Below are positions 1-8,396 of a stretch of DNA of 39,226 nucleotides, one piece after another. The notes under the pieces were generated by a model. That model was not told where the DNA came from and ran no database searches. It saw only the letters and a list, made by a program, of their open reading frames with translations. Position numbers and translations under genes: made by a program. The stretch covers positions 1 through 39,226 of the forward strand of contig JAKSCQ010000102.1 in the NCBI GenBank assembly GCA_022360555.1, written 5' to 3'. The stretch is from Pseudomonadales bacterium. Its GTDB lineage: Bacteria; Pseudomonadota; Gammaproteobacteria; Pseudomonadales; Alcanivoracaceae. Numbering within the stretch: position 1 is the stretch's first letter; the number at the start of each line of letters is the position of its first letter.

Positions 1-22
1 AACACACTTTTAAGGAACTTCT

Positions 23-355
23 ATGTCTAAATTTCCCGAAGTCATTACATTCACCAGTCAAATTGATATTCAGGCTGCGAAAGATGATAAGTCGCCACCC
101 TTGGCTTCCCGACTGCGTCTCTGGCGTGTTGCCGTGTCCGCCGTCGTTGTGGGGGCGCATTCTAGAGATTTCCGGCAGACCGTCAATACTTTTTTCATCA
201 CTTTTTTATCAAACGGTCACCTTTTGAGCATGGCGTGCAAAAATACGCCGAAAACCCCGAAATACGGCTATTTGTTAGCCAGAACCCGGTCCTTCCAGAC
301 TCGGTACAGCACCAGGGCCAGGGCCAGCCCGGCAAACACCAGGGTTTCTCCGTAG
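23..355 (+). other. doubtful short ORF or gene remnant at window start
   Basis: A 110-codon frame opens with ATG behind AAGGAACTTCT, a fair ribosome binding site. Its first 30 residues look protein-like, but the rest is unconvincing: it runs antisense into the last 88 bases of msrQ and ends in a Thr/Arg/Ala-rich tail typical of shadow frames. I recognise no family. It could be the 5' end of a broken gene or chance. Apart from this frame I see no gene in 1-267. Confidence 0.15.
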
Positions 356-852
356 CCCGATTTCTGCACCCAGCTCTGATGGATCAGGGCCAGTAGCAAG
401 GCCAGGAAGATTAGCCGGTGCAATTTCGTCCAGTTCCTGCCCAGCCGGCGCCGGGCCTTGCGGGTGCTGGTCAACGCCAGGGGCCACAGGGCCAGCCAGG
501 CCAGGCCCCCAACAATGATATAGGGGCGCTTGCTGAGCTCCTGACCCAGATAGGACAGGTCCCAGCCCAGCAGCAACGTGGCCCAGGCGAGAAAATGCAG
601 GCTCACATAGGTAAAGGCCCAGAGCCCGAAGGTGCGCCGCCAGACGACCAGCCCGGGCAGGTGCAGTAACTGAGCCGCCGGGCGCATGGCCAGACAAACC
701 AGCAACATGACCAGAGACCACCAGCCCAGCAGCTCCACGAACACTTCCGCCGGGTCCGGACCCAGCAAGCCCTGGGTCGCACGCCAGATCACCACCAGCA
801 GAGGTATCGACCCCAGCGGCCAGGCCAGCCAGGTCCATCGTTTGCTTCTCAT
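268..852 (-). CDS. msrQ: MsrQ, haem-binding membrane subunit of the MsrPQ methionine sulfoxide reductase system
   Basis: This is the inner-membrane b-type haem protein (formerly YedZ) that passes electrons from the respiratory chain to periplasmic MsrP. The 194-residue product is close to the family length and has about five to six hydrophobic segments. Histidines at H86 (YVSLHFLAW), H145 (KLHRLIF) and H158 (LIHQSW) sit where the family's haem ligands are expected. Its ATG overlaps the msrP stop by one base (TGATG), so the two genes are translationally coupled. The stop is TAG at 268-270. Downstream I see only a weak stem-loop, not a clear terminator. Confidence 0.93.
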   Translation of the reverse strand: MRSKRWTWLAWPLGSIPLLVVIWRATQGLLGPDPAEVFVELLGWWSLVMLLVCLAMRPAAQLLHLPGLVVWRRTFGLWAFTYVSLHFLAWATLLLGWDLSYLGQELSKRPYIIVGGLAWLALWPLALTSTRKARRRLGRNWTKLHRLIFLALLLALIHQSWVQKSGYGETLVFAGLALALVLYRVWKDRVLANK

Positions 853-1847
853 CAGTAATACCGGCTCAGGTCCATGCCCTTGTAGAGATGGGCCACCTGG
901 TCGTAGCCATTAAACAGGCGAGTCGGCACCCAATTAGGGTCGAAGAAGGAGTTGGGCAAACGGCGCTCGCGGGCCTGGGACCAGCGGGGGTGGTCCACCT
1001 TCGGGTTCACATTGGCGTAGAAGCCGTACTCATCCGGGGCCAGCATGTTCCAGGTAGTTTGGGGCTCGCTTTCGGTGAGCTCGATGCGCACGATGGACTT
1101 GATGGATTTGAAGCCATATTTCCACGGCACCACCAACCGGAACGGCGCTCCATTCTGTTTGGGCAGGGTACGCCCATAGAGCCCCACCGCCATCAGAGTC
1201 AGGGGGTGCATGGCCTCGTCCAGCCGCAGCCCTTCGCGGTAGGGCCAGTCGATGCCGGTGAAGGGAGAGCGCACTCCCGGCATCTGGTCCGGGTCGGCCA
1301 GGCTGGTGAAGGCCACATATTTTGCCTTGCTGGTGGGCTGGAGCTTTTTCAGCAGGCTGCCCAGCGGCACGCCCACCCAGGGAATAACCATGGACCAGGC
1401 TTCCACGCAACGCAGCCGGTAGATCCGCTCCTCCATCTGCAGCCCCTTGATCAAATCTTCCAGGGCATAGTCGCCGGGCTTTTCCACCTCCCCGGCCACG
1501 GTAACGGTCCAGGGATCGGTCCGCAGCGTGTGAGCGTGATCGGCCGGGTCGGTCTTGCCGGTGCCGAATTCATAGAAATTGTTATAGCTGGTCACATCCT
1601 TGTAGGGGGTCAGCGCCTCTTCCGAATCCGGCTTGCCGTCCACGGCCAGCGCCACCTGATCCTTCAGCCAGCGGGCCCGGGAGGTATCTTCTGCGACCGG
1701 GTCCACCTCGCGGGCCCAGGCCGGCAAGGCACTGAACAACCCCGCCAGTCCACCCAGCATCATCAATTCCCGGCGCTTCAGGTACACCGATTCCGGGGTA
1801 ATTTCCGAACTTTTGGGTGCGTTTGGGTCCTTGTGGCGGATAATCAT
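852..1847 (-). CDS. msrP: MsrP, periplasmic molybdopterin methionine sulfoxide reductase catalytic subunit
   Basis: MsrP (formerly YedY) reduces methionine sulfoxide in oxidised periplasmic proteins using a molybdenum-molybdopterin cofactor. The 331-residue protein has a twin-arginine signal: [10 protein letters not shown] at about residues 25-34, followed by a hydrophobic stretch and an AWA cleavage site near residue 45. The Tat system would therefore export it folded. Cys147 in [11 protein letters not shown] is the expected Mo ligand, and the sulfite-oxidase-type fold covers most of the remainder. A GGGGAG site lies just before the ATG. It is the first gene of an msrP-msrQ operon, as in Escherichia coli and Pseudomonas. 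Confidence 0.95.
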   Translation of the reverse strand: MIIRHKDPNAPKSSEITPESVYLKRRELMMLGGLAGLFSALPAWAREVDPVAEDTSRARWLKDQVALAVDGKPDSEEALTPYKDVTSYNNFYEFGTGKTDPADHAHTLRTDPWTVTVAGEVEKPGDYALEDLIKGLQMEERIYRLRCVEAWSMVIPWVGVPLGSLLKKLQPTSKAKYVAFTSLADPDQMPGVRSPFTGIDWPYREGLRLDEAMHPLTLMAVGLYGRTLPKQNGAPFRLVVPWKYGFKSIKSIVRIELTESEPQTTWNMLAPDEYGFYANVNPKVDHPRWSQARERRLPNSFFDPNWVPTRLFNGYDQVAHLYKGMDLSRYY

Positions 1848-1895
1848 GACTCTCCCCTGCTGGATTCTGCCATTGGCCTGCCGCTTTAAGGTGAC

Positions 1896-1935
1896 ACAAA
1901 AAAAGGGCGCCTTCGTGAAGACGCCCCTTTTGGAT
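1896..1935 (-). terminator. rho-independent terminator of pssA
   Basis: Read on the minus strand, a GGGCG/CGCCC-type stem with an inner CTTC/GAAG helix is followed by a run of seven T. It lies about 20 bases beyond the pssA stop and upstream of msrP, so it separates the two units. Confidence 0.75.
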
Positions 1936-1953
1936 ACCAGAAACCGCGATTTG

Positions 1954-2733
1954 TTACACGGACTTGCGCAACTGCCACAAGCTCATCAGCAGCCCGGCAA
2001 TCACATACAGCACCGCCGCCGTCAGCAACACCAGCGGCGGATCCAGGAAGACAATGGCGAAGGCAATGATCACGCCCAGCAGCACCTTGAACGGCACCCG
2101 GCCGATATGAAATTCCTTGAATGAGTGATATTTCACCGAAGACACCATCAGCAGGCCGGCCCCCGCCACCACCAGGGCCACGATCCAGGAGATATCATCC
2201 CCCTGGACGCCCCGGCTCGCCCCCAGCCAGACCAGGGTGGCCACCAGACCCGCACCAGTAGGGCTGGGCAGACCAATGAAGAAACGCTTGTCCGTGGTTT
2301 CCGCCTGCACGTTAAAGCGGGCCAGCCGCAGGGCAGCACAGGCCACATAGATAAAGGCGGCCATCCAGCCAAATTTGCCCAGTTCCGACAGCCCCCAGGA
2401 ATAGGCCACCAGTCCTGGCGCCACGCCAAAGGCCACACAGTCGGACAGGGAATCGTACTCGGCGCCGAATTTGCTCTGGGTATTGGTCAGCCGTGCCACC
2501 CCGCCATCCATGCCGTCCAGAATGCCGGCGATGATGATCCCCAGGGCAGCATTCTCAAACAGGCCGTTCATGGCGGCGACGATGGCATAGAAACCGGCGA
2601 ACAGGGCACCGGTGGTAAACAGGTTGGGCAGCAGATATACCCCCTTGTGACGGGCGCCGGTGCGGTGCTCCGCTTCCACCACCTCGAAGGTTTCGGGCTG
2701 CTGGCTGGTTGTCGTCTTGTCGTTGTCCTGCAT
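1954..2733 (-). CDS. pssA: CDP-diacylglycerol--serine O-phosphatidyltransferase
   Basis: The enzyme joins CDP-diacylglycerol and L-serine to make phosphatidylserine, the precursor of phosphatidylethanolamine. The 259-residue product carries the CDP-alcohol phosphatidyltransferase signature D-G-x2-A-R-x8-G-x3-D-x3-D, seen as DGGVAR at about 76-81, G90, D94 and D98. It has about seven to eight hydrophobic segments. It is thus the integral-membrane type found in Pseudomonas, not the phospholipase-D-like E. coli PssA. The polar N-terminal 30 residues are normal for this subgroup. It stands downstream of ilvC on the same strand but has its own terminators on both sides. Confidence 0.93.
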   Translation of the reverse strand: MQDNDKTTTSQQPETFEVVEAEHRTGARHKGVYLLPNLFTTGALFAGFYAIVAAMNGLFENAALGIIIAGILDGMDGGVARLTNTQSKFGAEYDSLSDCVAFGVAPGLVAYSWGLSELGKFGWMAAFIYVACAALRLARFNVQAETTDKRFFIGLPSPTGAGLVATLVWLGASRGVQGDDISWIVALVVAGAGLLMVSSVKYHSFKEFHIGRVPFKVLLGVIIAFAIVFLDPPLVLLTAAVLYVIAGLLMSLWQLRKSV

Positions 2734-2783
2734 GGTGGTCCATCCAAATTGGGTGTGCCTAGTCTAACTCAGGGCCCGGAAAC

Positions 2784-2810
2784 AAAAAACGCGGCCGAAG
2801 CCGCGTTTTC
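2784..2810 (-). terminator. rho-independent terminator of ilvC
   Basis: A perfect 10-bp stem, AAAACGCGGC / GCCGCGTTTT, with a CGAA loop (2796-2799). On the minus strand it ends in a T6 run. It lies about 20 bases after the ilvC stop codon. Confidence 0.9.
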
Positions 2811-2829
2811 TGTCGATCTCACCAAGCGC

Positions 2830-3894
<1,065 letters not shown>

Positions 3895-3961
3895 TCAGGC
3901 TCTGCCGATGGGGAGGAGATGCCGGGACCTGCCCGGCACGACGCCCTGAATACGGTCCGCC

Positions 3962-4028
3962 ACTCTAGGCTATCTATCGCATTGCGTAAAATGATATATT
4001 TGAAACGTTGCATTGCCGAAAACGCAAT
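3962..4028 (-). promoter_or_regulatory. ilvY-ilvC divergent control region with LysR-type operator
   Basis: An inverted repeat ATTGC-N7-GCAAT at 4012-4028 also satisfies the LysR T-N11-A rule. A weak ilvC promoter can be placed on the minus strand at 3962-3989 (TTACGC, 16-base spacer, TAGAGT). This puts the operator centre about 65 bases upstream of the predicted ilvC start point, the usual position of a LysR recognition site. Further ATTGCG sequence at 3981 could be the activation half-site near -35. A poor -35 hexamer fits an activator-dependent promoter. The assignment is from sequence only. Confidence 0.55.
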
Positions 4029-4063
4029 ACAGGCAAAACATTCGTTAGCCAGGAAGGCAAAAG

Positions 4064-4945
4064 ATGGATACCAAACCCCTGCGTCTGTTCCTGACCCTGG
4101 CGGACACCCTGCACTTCGGCCGCACCAGCACCATGTGCCATGTGAGCCCCTCCACCCTCAGCCGCACCATCCAGCAACTGGAGGAGGAACTGGGCGTCCC
4201 CTTATTCTACCGGGACAACCGCAGCGTCACCCTGACCCGGGAAGGCCAGCGTTTCCAGGAATATGCCCGCGATACGCTAATGCGTTGGGACAGCCTGCGC
4301 CATGCCTTGCAGGAAGATCGGCGGGTCCTGCAGGGGGAACTGAGCCTGTATTGTTCGGTGACGGCCAGTTACAGCTTCCTTTACGACATCCTCAGCAGCT
4401 TCCGCCACCAGTACCCGCGCATCGAGCTGAAGCTGCACACCGGCGACCCCGCCCAGGCGGTACAGCGCGTCCAGCAGGGCGAAGAGGATATCGCCATCGG
4501 CGCCCGCCCGGATCACCTGCCCGGCGGCATCGCCTTCCGCCCCATCGCCCGCTCTCCACTACTGTTCATTGCCCAGGCAGGCCAGGCTCAACTGGCGGAA
4601 CGCCTCAACGGCGCCGCCAGCAAAGCGGCCTGGGAAGAGGTCCCCATGATTCTTTCCGAAGAAGGCCTGGCCCGGGAACGGGTAGATCGCTGGTTTCGGC
4701 AACTGAGCGTCAAGCCACACATCTATGCCCAGGTGGGCGGCAACGAGGCCATCGTCAGCATGGTCAGCTTGGGTTTCGGGGTGGGGATCGTGCCGAAGAT
4801 CGTGCTGGACAACAGTCCGCTGGCCGGGCGCACCCGGCCGCTGGATGTACAGCCGGCACTGGCGCCCTACGAGGTGGGACTGTTTACGCAGGAACGGCGC
4901 CTGGAAGAGCCCCTGATCAATGCGTTCTGGTCACAGGTGGAATAG
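4064..4945 (+). CDS. ilvY: IlvY, LysR-family activator of ilvC
   Basis: A 293-residue LysR-type regulator. The N-terminal winged helix-turn-helix occupies about residues 1-62, including CHVSPSTLSRTIQQLEEELG as the recognition segment. The C-terminal part is a periplasmic-binding-protein-like effector domain. IlvY senses acetolactate and acetohydroxybutyrate and activates ilvC. The call rests on the LysR fold plus its divergent position beside ilvC with an ATTGC-N7-GCAAT operator between them. The ATG has a strong AGGAAGG site seven bases upstream. Confidence 0.9.
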   Translation: MDTKPLRLFLTLADTLHFGRTSTMCHVSPSTLSRTIQQLEEELGVPLFYRDNRSVTLTREGQRFQEYARDTLMRWDSLRHALQEDRRVLQGELSLYCSVTASYSFLYDILSSFRHQYPRIELKLHTGDPAQAVQRVQQGEEDIAIGARPDHLPGGIAFRPIARSPLLFIAQAGQAQLAERLNGAASKAAWEEVPMILSEEGLARERVDRWFRQLSVKPHIYAQVGGNEAIVSMVSLGFGVGIVPKIVLDNSPLAGRTRPLDVQPALAPYEVGLFTQERRLEEPLINAFWSQVE

Positions 4946-4960
4946 ACACATACATGCTTG

Positions 4961-5040
4961 CACGCATCACGCCGCCCTGACGGGCGCACGCCAGGTTTTT
5001 CGGTTTTGCGTGGAGCCCGCAGGGCGGCGTGTTGTGCGTG
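4961..5040. repeat. CACGC/GCGTG palindromic element, copy 1
   Basis: Left arm 4961-4985 (CACGCATCACGCCGCCCTGA and following) is complementary, with small gaps, to the right arm 5015-5040, which ends GGGCGGCGTGTTGTGCGTG. An inner CACGC/GCGTG pair flanks a T-rich centre. Related elements lie at 14011-14096 and 36092-36156. Each adjoins a terminator hairpin. Confidence 0.6.
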
Positions 5041-5052
5041 TCAGCGTGAAAG

Positions 5053-5101
5053 CCACCCACAAAAAAGCCGCTCAAGTTTAGAGCGGCTTTTTTGTGGGTG
5101 G
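5053..5101. terminator. bidirectional terminator between ilvY and ilvN
   Basis: A perfect 21-bp stem: CCACCCAC, then A6, then GCCGCTC, paired with the mirror GAGCGGC, T6, GTGGGTGG around the 7-base loop AAGTTTA. The A6 and T6 tracts let it terminate convergent transcripts from both ilvY (plus) and ilvBN (minus). The GC-rich clamp outside the A/T tracts is unusual for a simple terminator. Confidence 0.85.
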
Positions 5102-5110
5102 CGCGCGTCC

Positions 5111-5602
5111 TTACAGACTCAGCACCTTCTCGCCCCGGGATATCCCCGACACGCCGGAACGCACCACTTCCAGCACTTGGGTTTCCCCGATGGCGCCGAT
5201 GAAGGCGTCCAGCTTGTCGGAGGCCCCGGTGAGCTGGATGGTGTAGACGGTGCTGGTCACATCCACGATCTGGCCGCGGAAGATGTCCACACTGCGCTTC
5301 ACCTCTGCCCGCTGGGCACCGGTGGCCTTCACCTTGATGAGCATTAGCTCACGCTCGATGTGAGCCCCTTCGGTGAGATCCACCAGCTTGACCACCTCGA
5401 TCAGCTTGTTCAGGTGCTTGGTGATCTGCTCAATCTTCAGGTCATCCCCGAAGGTGGTCAGGGTCAGCCGGGACAGGGTGCTGTCCTCGGTGGGTGCCAC
5501 CGACAGGGTTTCGATGTTGTAGCCCCGCTGGGAGAACAGACCGATTACCCGGCTCAGTGCGCCCGGCTCGTTTTCCATCAGAATAGAGATAATTCGACGC
5601 AT
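5111..5602 (-). CDS. ilvN: acetolactate synthase, small regulatory subunit
   Basis: This subunit activates the catalytic subunit and confers feedback inhibition by valine. Starting at [20 protein letters not shown] the product is 163 residues, the length of IlvH/IlvN of the type III enzyme. An ACT domain covers about residues 2-76 (the ENEPGALSRVIGLFSQRG segment binds the effector), and the C-terminal ALS-small domain covers about 80-160. Its ATG overlaps the ilvB stop in TGATG, so subunits are made in a coupled way. An ATG nine codons upstream is open but lies inside ilvB and does not match the family N-terminus. Confidence 0.95.
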   Translation of the reverse strand: MRRIISILMENEPGALSRVIGLFSQRGYNIETLSVAPTEDSTLSRLTLTTFGDDLKIEQITKHLNKLIEVVKLVDLTEGAHIERELMLIKVKATGAQRAEVKRSVDIFRGQIVDVTSTVYTIQLTGASDKLDAFIGAIGETQVLEVVRSGVSGISRGEKVLSL

Positions 5603-7323
5603 CAGGTCCGCTCCGTCTTGCTCAGCCACATGTCGCGCATGGACCCGTCAGCGATCTGCATCGGGTACACGTGCTCGGTGGGGTCAACATAGATATCCAT
5701 GAATACCAGACGATCCTTGAGGGCGAAGGCTTCGTTCATGGCCCCTTCCAGGTCCTCGAACTTCTCCACCTTCATACCCACATGGCCATAGGACTCGGCC
5801 AGCTTGACGAAGTCCGGCAACGATTCCATGTAGGACTGGCTGTGGCGGCCGCCGTACTGCATGTCTTGCCACTGGCGCACCATGCCCAGGGCCTGGTTGT
5901 TGATGTTGATGATCTTCACCGGCAGGCCGTACTGCAGGCAGGTGGACAGCTCCTGGATGTTCATCTGGATGGAGCCTTCCCCGGTGACACAGGCCACGGT
6001 GGCATCGGGATAGGCGAACTGCACGCCCATGGCTGCCGGCAGGCCGAAGCCCATAGTGCCCAGCCCCCCGGAGTTGATCCAGCGACGGGGCTGGTCGAAC
6101 TTGTAGTACTGGGCGGCGAACATCTGGTGCTGGCCCACGTCCGAGGTCACATAGGCGTCACCGCCCGTGGCCTTGTACAGGGCTTCCACCACCTGCTGGG
6201 GCTTCATGGGACCGTTCTCGCTGGTCTCGTAGCGCATGCCATGGACCTTGCGCCAGCCGGCGATTTCTTCCCACCAGCGCTCCAGCGCTTTCTGGTCCGG
6301 CTCGCCACCGTGCTCGTCCAGGGCAGCAAGCATTTCCTCTAGCACCTGCTGCACCGGGCCCACGATGGGGATGTGCGCCAGCACATTCTTGGAAATGGTG
6401 GCCGGGTCGATGTCGATATGGATGATCTTGGCACCCGGACAGAATTTCTTCACGTTGTTGGTGACCCGGTCATCCAGGCGCGCCCCTACCGCGAGAATCA
6501 CGTCGGCATTGTGCATGGTCATGTTGGCTTCATAGGTGCCATGCATGCCCAGCATGCCCACGTGCTGCGAATCGGTACCCGGGAAGCAGCCCAGTCCCAT
6601 GAGGGTATTGGTCACCGGGAAGTTGAGACGATGCGCCAGTTGGGTCAGCAGCTCGCTGCCTTCGCCCTGCACCACCCCACCGCCGGCATAGATCACCGGA
6701 CGCTTGGCTTTCATCAGCTCTTCCACCGCCTTGCGGATCTGGCCGGAATGGCCACGGCTGACCGGCGCATAGGAACGCATCTTCACTTTCTTCGGGTATT
6801 CGTAGGGGTTCTTCACGTTCGGCGCGGTCTGGTCCTTGGGGATGTCCACCAGAACCGGGCCGGGGCGACCGGTGGTCGCGATGTAGAACGCCTTTTTCAT
6901 GATCTCGGGGATGTCCTTGGCGTCACGGACCATGAAGCTGTGCTTCACCACCGGACGGGACACGCCAATCATGTCGGTTTCCTGGAAGGCATCATCGCCG
7001 ATCCAGTCGGAACGGACCTGACCGGACAGCACGATCATGGGAATGGAGTCCATGAACGCCGTGGCCAGGCCGGTAATGGCATTGGTGGCACCGGGGCCGG
7101 ACGTCACCATCACTACACCGGGTTTGCCCGTGGCACGGGCATAGCCGTCAGCCGCATGGGTGGCCGCCTGCTCGTGACGGACCAGAATGTGGCTGACCTT
7201 GTCCTGCTGAAACAATGCATCATAGATGTGCAGTACAGACCCTCCGGGATACCCGAAGATGTACTCCACCCCCTCGTCTTGCAGCGCACGGACCACCATT
7301 TCCGCGCCGGATAACATTTCCAC
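5602..7323 (-). CDS. ilvB: acetolactate synthase, large catalytic subunit
   Basis: A thiamine-diphosphate enzyme that condenses two pyruvates to acetolactate, or pyruvate with 2-oxobutyrate, the first common step of branched-chain amino acid synthesis. The GTG start at 7323 gives (M)[18 protein letters not shown], the family N-terminus, and 573 residues. It is preceded by TGAGG at a good spacing. The active-site region FGYPGG is near residue 27, and the thiamine-binding [12 protein letters not shown] near 430. The frame stays open about 65 codons upstream, but that stretch is Pro/Thr/Leu-rich, lacks family similarity and is best read as structured leader. Also called ilvI or ilvG in related genomes. 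Confidence 0.94.
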   Translation of the reverse strand: MEMLSGAEMVVRALQDEGVEYIFGYPGGSVLHIYDALFQQDKVSHILVRHEQAATHAADGYARATGKPGVVMVTSGPGATNAITGLATAFMDSIPMIVLSGQVRSDWIGDDAFQETDMIGVSRPVVKHSFMVRDAKDIPEIMKKAFYIATTGRPGPVLVDIPKDQTAPNVKNPYEYPKKVKMRSYAPVSRGHSGQIRKAVEELMKAKRPVIYAGGGVVQGEGSELLTQLAHRLNFPVTNTLMGLGCFPGTDSQHVGMLGMHGTYEANMTMHNADVILAVGARLDDRVTNNVKKFCPGAKIIHIDIDPATISKNVLAHIPIVGPVQQVLEEMLAALDEHGGEPDQKALERWWEEIAGWRKVHGMRYETSENGPMKPQQVVEALYKATGGDAYVTSDVGQHQMFAAQYYKFDQPRRWINSGGLGTMGFGLPAAMGVQFAYPDATVACVTGEGSIQMNIQELSTCLQYGLPVKIININNQALGMVRQWQDMQYGGRHSQSYMESLPDFVKLAESYGHVGMKVEKFEDLEGAMNEAFALKDRLVFMDIYVDPTEHVYPMQIADGSMRDMWLSKTERT

Positions 7324-7640
7324 GGTTGCTACCTCAAAAAATAAACATGCATTCAACCCACGGGCAAAACCCGTGGAGCGGGGTGTCATCGGGAAGTCCA
7401 GCCCTGTGGGAGAGCCCCGTACTTGGGGTAGCTCTGGCGTCTGCGTGGAGGTGGCCAACGGCAGACACAGGGTCAGGATGTCTTCGGAGGTTGCTGCAAG
7501 GGGGAGCTCGCCCGCCAATCAGAAACAGAAACCTCCGGAGGTTCCCTCAGCGGGACGAGAGTGCAGTGTGATACTGCTGACCGGACATCGCGGTAACGAC
7601 GCCCCGGGTCCCGGCCACACATTCACCGGTAAGCGAATGC
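7324..7640 (-). promoter_or_regulatory. long structured 5' leader of ilvBN (candidate attenuator or cis-regulatory RNA)
   Basis: About 300 bases without a convincing gene separate ilvB from the divergent gene at 7786. In the minus-strand RNA order I see AACCTCCGGAGGTT (7530-7543), whose half CGGAGGTT can instead pair with a second AACCTCCG (7485-7492); GTCTGC/GCAGAC (7439-7466); AGAG-CTA-CCCC/GGGG-CTCT (7411-7435); and CCACGGG/CCCGTGG (7358-7376) just before the ribosome binding site. A 13-codon frame with start and stop, MSGQQYHTALSSR, lies around 7550-7592 but lacks runs of Ile, Val or Leu. The structures suggest post-transcriptional control; its ligand or mechanism is not shown. Confidence 0.45.
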
Positions 7641-7785
7641 GGGTCCCGATCTCCGGAAAGTCTCGATTTTGTCAGAAATGTGCGACGAATCAAAGCCCTT
7701 GGTCGGGTTTGGCTTGCAGAAAAACCCCTTCCCGCGTCATGCTAAAGTCTTATCGGAACCGGCAAGCCATAAGAAGACCAATACC

Positions 7786-8247
7786 ATGACCAGATTGAGC
7801 CTGATTCTCGGGGGAGCCCTGCTCGCCATAGCCAGCGTCAGCAGCGCGGCCAAATTCTACAAATGGGTGGATGAGAACGGGGTGACCCATTACGACGCTC
7901 ACCCCCCTCAGGGCGTGGAAACCACCGAAGTGAATACCCGGGCCAATGCCAGCTCCGATCAGGATGAGGCTCTGGAGGCCCTGAACGCCAAGCGCCAGGC
8001 CGCCCAAAAAGCCCGCCAGCAGGCCGAGCAGGCAGCAGCGGAAGAAAAGCGGGTGGACACCGAGCCGGACGAGGTCAAAAAAGAGCGCTGTGAGCAGCAC
8101 CGCAAGAATCTGGAAACCCTGAAGAACAAGCCCATTGTTCGCCAGAAAAACCCCCAGACGGGCGAAATGGAAGTGCTGGACCAGGAAGCGAAAGACAAGA
8201 TGATCCAGGACACCCAAAAAGCCCTGGAGATGTGCGAGCAAGGCTAG
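7786..8247 (+). CDS. DUF4124 domain-containing periplasmic protein
   Basis: A 153-residue protein of unknown function. The N-terminus MTRLSLILGGALLAIASVSSA is a Sec signal peptide. It is followed by the DUF4124 signature FYKWVDENGVTHYDAHPPQG (about 24-43). Residues about 60-105 form a charged Ala/Gln/Glu-rich coiled coil (KRQAAQKARQQAEQAAAEEK). The short C-terminal region has Cys residues near 106 and 150. Such proteins are common in Gammaproteobacteria and have no settled role. The ATG at 7786 is chosen because the signal peptide starts there; the frame extends further upstream without a protein-like sequence. Confidence 0.8.
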   Translation: MTRLSLILGGALLAIASVSSAAKFYKWVDENGVTHYDAHPPQGVETTEVNTRANASSDQDEALEALNAKRQAAQKARQQAEQAAAEEKRVDTEPDEVKKERCEQHRKNLETLKNKPIVRQKNPQTGEMEVLDQEAKDKMIQDTQKALEMCEQG

Positions 8248-8335
8248 CTGTGGGAGCTTTGCTCGCAAAGCGAATCACCCACCGTAGAAGATGGCATCAG
8301 GACTTCGCCTTGCAAGCAAGGCTCCAACATTAGCT
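8246..8335. repeat. REP/BIME-like pair of inverted palindromes
   Basis: Two inverted units face each other. Unit 1 (8246-8273) begins AGCTGTGGGAGC and contains the perfect stem GCTTTGC-TC-GCAAAGC. Unit 2 (8305-8335), read on the minus strand, begins AGCTAATGTTGGAGCC and contains GCCTTGC-TT-GCAAGGC. They resemble the GTGGGAGC REP elements of Pseudomonas. Unit 1 overlaps the stop codon of the DUF4124 gene. Confidence 0.75.
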
Positions 8336-8353
8336 GACTGCCATCCCTTCAAA

Positions 8354-8381
8354 GAAACGCCGCAGCAAGCTGCGGCGTTTC
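8354..8381 (-). terminator. rho-independent terminator of clpB
   Basis: GAAACGCCGCAGC and GCTGCGGCGTTTC form a 13-bp perfect stem around AA. On the minus strand it is followed by TTTGAAGGG, and it lies about 15 bases beyond the clpB stop. Confidence 0.85.
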
Positions 8382-8396
8382 CTGTTGGCAGGCCGG

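Noticed and set aside
7336..7518. N-terminal extension of IlvB by about 65 residues
   Set aside because: The extension lacks similarity to the family, while GTG at 7323 has a good ribosome binding site and gives the canonical N-terminus and length.
7550..7592. MSGQQYHTALSSR as an ilv leader peptide
   Set aside because: It has one Leu and no Ile or Val, so it does not fit classical ribosome-stalling attenuation. Kept only as a mini-ORF within the leader.
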